Assembly: GCA_030608825.1 (NCBI GenBank)
Contig: JAUWDL010000032.1
Coordinates: 1-9,097 of the forward strand
DNA length: 9,097 nucleotides
Origin: Gemmatimonadales bacterium
Lineage (GTDB): Bacteria; Gemmatimonadota; Gemmatimonadetes; Palauibacterales; Palauibacteraceae
Reading direction: 5' to 3'
The notes under the pieces are model-generated. The model saw only the letters and a list, made by a program, of their open reading frames with translations. It had not been told where the DNA came from and did not search any database. Both the position numbers and the translations under genes were made by a program. This document shows, in pieces, positions 5,300-9,097 of the stretch. Every line of letters starts with the position of its first letter. Within the stretch, counting starts at the first letter, position 1.

Positions 5300-6913
5300 T
5301 CAGTGGCGAAACAGGCGACGGCCCGTCATCACCATGGAGATGCCGTGCTCGTCGGCCGCCGCGACCACCTCGTCATCGCGAATGGAGCCGCCCGGCTGGA
5401 CGATGGCGCGGACGCCGAGCTCGGCCGCCGCATCGATCCCATCTCTGAACGGGAAGAACGCGTCCGACGCGAGCACGGATCCCTCCGTCTCGTGTCCGGC
5501 GTCACCGGCCTTCCAGCCCGAGAGCCGGACCGCATCAACGCGGCTCATCTGACCGGCGCCCATCCCAATCGTGGCACCCCCACGAGCGAGGAGTATCGCG
5601 TTGGACTTCACGCTCTGCACGGCAGCCCAGGCGAAGCCCAGGTCGTCCCACTCCTCGGAAGACGGCTGCCTTTGGGTCGGGACGTTCACGCCTTCGCCGG
5701 CTGCCAGCTCCTCGGCGGTCGCCGGGATGGGCGCCGTCTGCAGCAGCAATCCTCCCTGAACCCCTCGCGCATCCATGCCGGGGAAGAGATGCCCCGGATA
5801 GGCCTGAAGATCTCCATCCTCGGGCGCGAGAATCCGAATGTTCTTCTTTTGTGTGAGGATTCGCAGGGCAGCCTCGGCGTAGCCGGGGGCGATCAGGCAT
5901 TCCACGAACAGCTCGCGTAGCGCCTCCGCCACCGTTTCCGCGAGCGGCTGGTTGAACGCGACGGTGGAGCCGAACGCCGACACCGGGTCGCAGGCCAGGG
6001 CTCGCTCGAACGCCTCGGAGGTTGAGCGTCCGACGGCCAGCCCACAGGGCGTCGTATGCTTGACGATCGCGCAGGCCGCCCGAGAGGCGCCGAGATACGG
6101 CGCGATCGCGCCCAACGCGCCATCCACGTCCAGCAGGTTGTTGTAGGATAGCTCCTTGCCGTGCAGCTGCTTCAGCGCGGCCGCTCCAGACGGCCGCCTC
6201 GACGCGTCCCGGTAGAAGGCGGCCGCCTGATCCGGGTTCTCCCCGTAGCGTAGCTCCTGGATCCGGACCAGGGAGACGATCGCCTCGGCCGGAGGCCCGC
6301 TCTCCTCGCGCCCGAAGGCGCGCAGATAGCTCGCGACCGCCGCATCGTAGACTGACGTATGAGCGTAAACGCTGGCCGCGAGACGCCGTCTCCGGTCGCC
6401 CTGCTCCTCGCCCTCCGCCTCCGCGTCCAGCAGCGCGAGGACTCTGCCGTAGTCGGCCGGATCGCAAGCGACGACGACGTCCCGGTGGTTCTTGGCGGCC
6501 GCACGCAGCAGCGTCGGCCCTCCGATGTCGATCTGCTCGACCGCCTCCGCCAGGGTCACGTCAGGCCTCGCCACCGTCTGCCGGAACGGATACAGGTTCA
6601 CGGCCACGAGATCGATCGGCTGGATTCCCTCTCGGTCCAGGGCTTTCATGTCCTCGGGAATCGACCGGCGCGCCAGGATGCCCGCGTGCACCGCCGGATG
6701 GAGCGTCTTCACCCGGCCGGCCAGCATCTCTGGGAAGCCGGTGAGCTCTCGGATCGAGCGGACGGGTACCGCCGCCTCGGCGAGTGCGGCCGCCGTGCCG
6801 CCGGTCGACACGATCCGCCACCCACGGTCCACGAGAGCCTGCGCCAGCTCGACGACCCCGGTCTTGTCCGAAACGCTGACAAGCGCGGTCCTCTGTTCAG
6901 CCATATCAGCCAT
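5300..6913 (-). CDS. purH: Bifunctional AICAR transformylase / IMP cyclohydrolase
   Basis: Catalyses the last two steps of de novo purine synthesis in the cytoplasm: formyl transfer from 10-formyl-tetrahydrofolate to AICAR, then ring closure to IMP. It is 537 residues, the usual length. The N-terminal cyclohydrolase domain (about 1-195) shows SVSDKTG (13-19), STGGTA (36-41), GRVKTLHPAVHAGIL (66-80), NLYPF (106-110) and IDIGGPTLLRAAAKN (128-142). The transformylase domain shows the catalytic Lys285-His286 in VKHTTPCG (many homologues have VKHANPCG), Asn438 in VKSNAI, GAGQMSRVDA (452-461), DAFFPFRDGID (484-494) and QPGGSIRDDE (506-515). All key residues are present. The ATG at 6911-6913 overlaps the purN stop by eight bases; a second ATG at 6902-6904 (Met4) would leave a one-base gap. 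Either way it is coupled to purN, the other folate-dependent formyl transfer of the pathway. Confidence 0.98.
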   Translation of the reverse strand: MADMAEQRTALVSVSDKTGVVELAQALVDRGWRIVSTGGTAAALAEAAVPVRSIRELTGFPEMLAGRVKTLHPAVHAGILARRSIPEDMKALDREGIQPIDLVAVNLYPFRQTVARPDVTLAEAVEQIDIGGPTLLRAAAKNHRDVVVACDPADYGRVLALLDAEAEGEEQGDRRRRLAASVYAHTSVYDAAVASYLRAFGREESGPPAEAIVSLVRIQELRYGENPDQAAAFYRDASRRPSGAAALKQLHGKELSYNNLLDVDGALGAIAPYLGASRAACAIVKHTTPCGLAVGRSTSEAFERALACDPVSAFGSTVAFNQPLAETVAEALRELFVECLIAPGYAEAALRILTQKKNIRILAPEDGDLQAYPGHLFPGMDARGVQGGLLLQTAPIPATAEELAAGEGVNVPTQRQPSSEEWDDLGFAWAAVQSVKSNAILLARGGATIGMGAGQMSRVDAVRLSGWKAGDAGHETEGSVLASDAFFPFRDGIDAAAELGVRAIVQPGGSIRDDEVVAAADEHGISMVMTGRRLFRH

Positions 6914-7616
6914 CTTTTCTTGTTGTCACGTCGTCGTCCGGACCGGCTCTAAACGTCTCTGCGCCACAGAGCGGAGGCACCCACTCGGCGCGACCGGCGG
7001 AAGAAAGGCTCAGCCGACCCCGCGCGATGCCCGAGACAACCGCCGGGAGCAGGCGATGCTCCACCCGCAGGACGCGAGCGGCCAAGGCGTCGGAGTCGTC
7101 ATCCTCCATGACAGGGATCGGCCACTGAGCGACGATGGGGCCCCGATCGTACTCCTCGCTCACGAAGTGGATCGTGACGCCGCTCACCTTGCAGCCTCGA
7201 TCGATCACGGCCTCATGGACCCGCCGACCGTACATGCCATGACCGCCGAAGGATGGCAAGAGGGCGGGGTGGATGTTGATCATCCGGCCCCAGAACGCGC
7301 GCACGACCGAGGCCGGAATCAACCGAAGATATCCCGCGAGCACCACCAGCTGGACGTCCACCGCCCCCAGGCGGCGCAGCAGAAACGCCTCATCGCCCTC
7401 CGGGTCTTCCTCGGAATTCTGGACGGTCGCTGGCAACACTTCGGCCCGGACTCCCGCTTCTCGCGCCCGGTCCAGCGCCCGGATCCCGGGTCGGCTCCCG
7501 ACGACGAGCACGACGCGGGCCGATGGGTCGTCGCCGAGGTTGAAGCGGTCCAGGAGAGCTTGGAGATTGCTCCCCGAACCGGACGCCAACACCCCGACGC
7601 GAAGGGGTTCGCTCAC
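6906..7616 (-). CDS. purN: Phosphoribosylglycinamide formyltransferase (GAR transformylase)
   Basis: Transfers the formyl group of 10-formyl-tetrahydrofolate to GAR in the third step of de novo purine synthesis. The 236-residue protein begins with the phosphate-binding motif VLASGSGSNLQALLD (9-23). The catalytic triad is complete: Asn114 and His116 in INIHPALLPSF (113-123) and Asp157 in EEYDRGPIVAQ (154-164). LVVLAGYLRLI (90-100) and GMYGRRVHEAV (127-137) are further family blocks. It is slightly longer than the E. coli enzyme (212 residues), through a C-terminal tail from about 215 rich in Asp, Arg and Thr. The start is the GTG at 7614-7616, whose GTGA overlaps the selA stop by four bases. 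The frame is open far upstream, but that part is the shadow of selA. Confidence 0.97.
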   Translation of the reverse strand: MSEPLRVGVLASGSGSNLQALLDRFNLGDDPSARVVLVVGSRPGIRALDRAREAGVRAEVLPATVQNSEEDPEGDEAFLLRRLGAVDVQLVVLAGYLRLIPASVVRAFWGRMINIHPALLPSFGGHGMYGRRVHEAVIDRGCKVSGVTIHFVSEEYDRGPIVAQWPIPVMEDDDSDALAARVLRVEHRLLPAVVSGIARGRLSLSSAGRAEWVPPLCGAETFRAGPDDDVTTRKDG

Positions 7617-8989
7617 GGCGCCTCCCACGCTTCCGATACCACGCGCGCGACGTCCTTCTCCTCGCCGGGAAGGATGGTGCGGAAGTCCACGCAGAACAGA
7701 TCGTCCTCGATGCGGCCGATGAGAGGCGGCGTCGCCGCCCGACAGCGGCGCTCCAGCGAATCGGGCCGCCGGCCTGCGGCGCACCAACCAGCCGATTCCA
7801 GGGTCACCTCCGGGTACGCGCCTCCCCCCACGACCGAGCGCATCGACCGGATATCCAGCGCCTTCCGCGCCACGGCGGAACAGAGCGCGAGCCCGGCTTC
7901 GGCGCGCGCCCGAACGGATCCGGGCGCCTCCCTCAGCATGGCCACGGCCGGGATTCGCTCGGCAGCGGCAGCCGGGTTCGCATAGAGACGCAGGGTCGCC
8001 TCCAGCGCGGCCAGCGTCAGCTTGTCGACGCGGAAGGCGCGAAGGAGCGGGTTGCCCCGCAGGCGGTCCACGAACTCCGTCAAACCGTGGATGATTCCCG
8101 CCTGCGGCCCTCCCAGAAGCTTGTCGCCGCTCCAGGTCACGATATCCGCTCCGGCGGCCGCGGCCTCTCTGGGACCTGGCTCCGCGGGCAGGGACGGCAG
8201 CAGATCGGAGAGCAGAAGACCCGAGCCCAGATCGTTGGCGACCGGCACGCCTTCCCGCCGACCCAGGGCCGTCAGCTCCGCCAAAGGCACATCTTCCACG
8301 AAGCCCCGGATTCGGTAGTTGGACGGGTGAACCTTGAGAATGAGGCCGGTCTTCGGCCCGATCGCACGGCGATAGTCCTGGATCCGCGTGCGGTTTGTCG
8401 TACCCACCTCCACCAACTCGCCGCCGCTGCGGGCGATGATCTCGGGGATACGGAACGACCCGCCGATCTCGACCAGCTCGCCGCGAGAGACGATCACCTC
8501 GCGTCCGAGGGCCAGCTCGTTCACGACGAGCGAGACCGCCGCCGCGTTGTTGTTCACGATTAGCGCCGCCTCGGATCCTGTGAGTCGCCGCACCAGGTCG
8601 CCGCAATGCGCGTAGCGACTGCCGCGCCGCCCGGTCGCCAGGTCGAACTCGAGGTTGCTGTAGCCGCCGGCAACCGGTTCGAGCGCCTCGAGCGCCGCAG
8701 ACGCCAAAGGAGCTCGGCCGAGGTTCGTGTGGAGGACGACGCCCGTCCCGTTGAGCACCCGACGGAGACCGGGGACCGCCTGCTCACGGAGTCGGGCTCC
8801 GGTCGTCTCCAGGATCGCGGCCGGGTCGGGGGCGGATCGGCCGGTCGACGCTTGGACCCTCTGGTCCGCAATCACCTCACGAAGAACCCGCTTCACCTCG
8901 TCACGGCCGAAGCTCTCCGACCAACTCACGGCCCGGTCGTCGGCGAGGAGCGCATCGACGGACGGGATGTTTCGGCGGAGGTCGCTCAC
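7613..8989 (-). CDS. selA: L-seryl-tRNA(Sec) selenium transferase
   Basis: A PLP enzyme that converts seryl-tRNA(Sec) to selenocysteyl-tRNA(Sec) with selenophosphate, in the cytoplasm, normally as a large ring-shaped oligomer. It is 458 residues, close to the usual length. The N-terminal tRNA-binding part begins LRRNIPSVDALL (4-15). The core shows RVLNGTGVVLHTNLGRAPL (77-95), YSNLEFDLATGRRGSR (110-125), VNNNAAAV (145-152), EVGTTNRT (194-201), KVHPSNY (219-225), NDLGSG (252-257) and the PLP lysine Lys290 in SGDKLLGGPQAG (287-298). Every hallmark is intact, so this is SelA and not merely a fold relative. The GTG at 8987-8989 overlaps the preceding stop by four bases (GTGA), and its own TGA overlaps purN in the same way. 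selB, which often follows selA, is not here. Its presence implies that the genome encodes selenoproteins elsewhere. Confidence 0.97.
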   Translation of the reverse strand: MSDLRRNIPSVDALLADDRAVSWSESFGRDEVKRVLREVIADQRVQASTGRSAPDPAAILETTGARLREQAVPGLRRVLNGTGVVLHTNLGRAPLASAALEALEPVAGGYSNLEFDLATGRRGSRYAHCGDLVRRLTGSEAALIVNNNAAAVSLVVNELALGREVIVSRGELVEIGGSFRIPEIIARSGGELVEVGTTNRTRIQDYRRAIGPKTGLILKVHPSNYRIRGFVEDVPLAELTALGRREGVPVANDLGSGLLLSDLLPSLPAEPGPREAAAAGADIVTWSGDKLLGGPQAGIIHGLTEFVDRLRGNPLLRAFRVDKLTLAALEATLRLYANPAAAAERIPAVAMLREAPGSVRARAEAGLALCSAVARKALDIRSMRSVVGGGAYPEVTLESAGWCAAGRRPDSLERRCRAATPPLIGRIEDDLFCVDFRTILPGEEKDVARVVSEAWEAP

Positions 8990-9097
8990 GGGCTCGCGCC
9001 CTCGTCTTCCATCAGGGGATAGGAGAACGTCGTGTCGACCCCCGCCTCCAGGAGGCGCAGGTTGACGATCCTGTCCAGGATCAGGCGGTACGTCCCC
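8986..9097 (-). CDS. C-terminal end of an unrecognised protein (cut by window edge)
   Basis: On the minus strand one frame is open from the right edge to a TGA at 8986-8988 that overlaps the selA GTG by four bases (GTGA). It reads about 36 residues, including YRLILDRIVNLRLLEAG, then VDTTFSYPLMEDEGASP at the end. It is not hydrophobic and shows no motif I recognise. I support it as a gene because the stop-start overlap repeats the exact pattern seen between selA and purN, and because the other two minus-strand frames offer no better alternative. It would be the upstream neighbour in the same transcription unit. Its function cannot be told from this fragment. Confidence 0.5.
   Translation of the reverse strand, partial: GTYRLILDRIVNLRLLEAGVDTTFSYPLMEDEGASP

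Noticed and set aside
6492..7985. A 497-codon plus-strand open frame
   Set aside because: Antisense to purH, purN and selA, all of which are complete and recognisable; composition is Arg/Ser/Pro-rich without motifs.
7617..8606. Long upstream extension of the purN frame
   Set aside because: It lies inside selA in another frame, has no family resemblance, and the GTG at 7616 starts exactly at the conserved PurN N terminus.

Overview
The window is a gene-dense, GC-rich bacterial chromosome segment. It uses many GTG starts, genes abut or overlap by a few bases, and I see no mobile element, tRNA, rRNA or CRISPR array. The gene set (caa3-type oxidase, secreted DUF4159 protein, a 2-oxoacid dehydrogenase E1-alpha with the motif WLGTGEEA, bacterial SelA) fits an aerobic Gram-negative lineage such as Gemmatimonadota or a neighbouring phylum. 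That placement is inference from gene flavour only.

Layout, left to right. Positions 1-289 (minus) hold the N-terminal third of a thiamine-diphosphate-dependent E1-alpha subunit. After a 99-bp divergent spacer come two overlapping plus-strand genes: a 52-residue zinc-ribbon membrane microprotein (389-547) and a secreted DUF4159 protein (541-1224). A 74-bp convergent spacer with a 15-bp tandem repeat separates them from a long minus-strand block.

That block reads right to left. It begins with an unrecognised gene cut by the right edge (8986-9097), then selA (7613-8989), purN (6906-7616) and purH (5300-6913), each touching or overlapping the next. A GC-rich hairpin follows the purH stop. A 148-bp spacer then carries a good sigma70-type promoter and a CRP/FNR-like palindrome. 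Next comes the four-gene terminal oxidase operon: coxB with a fused cytochrome c domain, coxA, coxC and coxD (5151 down to 1299).

The cox genes encode the subunits of a proton-pumping caa3 (type A1) cytochrome c oxidase. PurN and PurH are the two 10-formyl-tetrahydrofolate-dependent steps of purine synthesis, and PurH also makes IMP. SelA makes selenocysteyl-tRNA, so the organism probably uses selenocysteine, but no selB, selD or selenoprotein gene lies in this window. Most of the content is housekeeping. The least ordinary items are the zinc-ribbon/DUF4159 pair, the coupled selA-purN-purH arrangement, the operator-like palindrome at the cox promoter, and an ambiguous coxC start.
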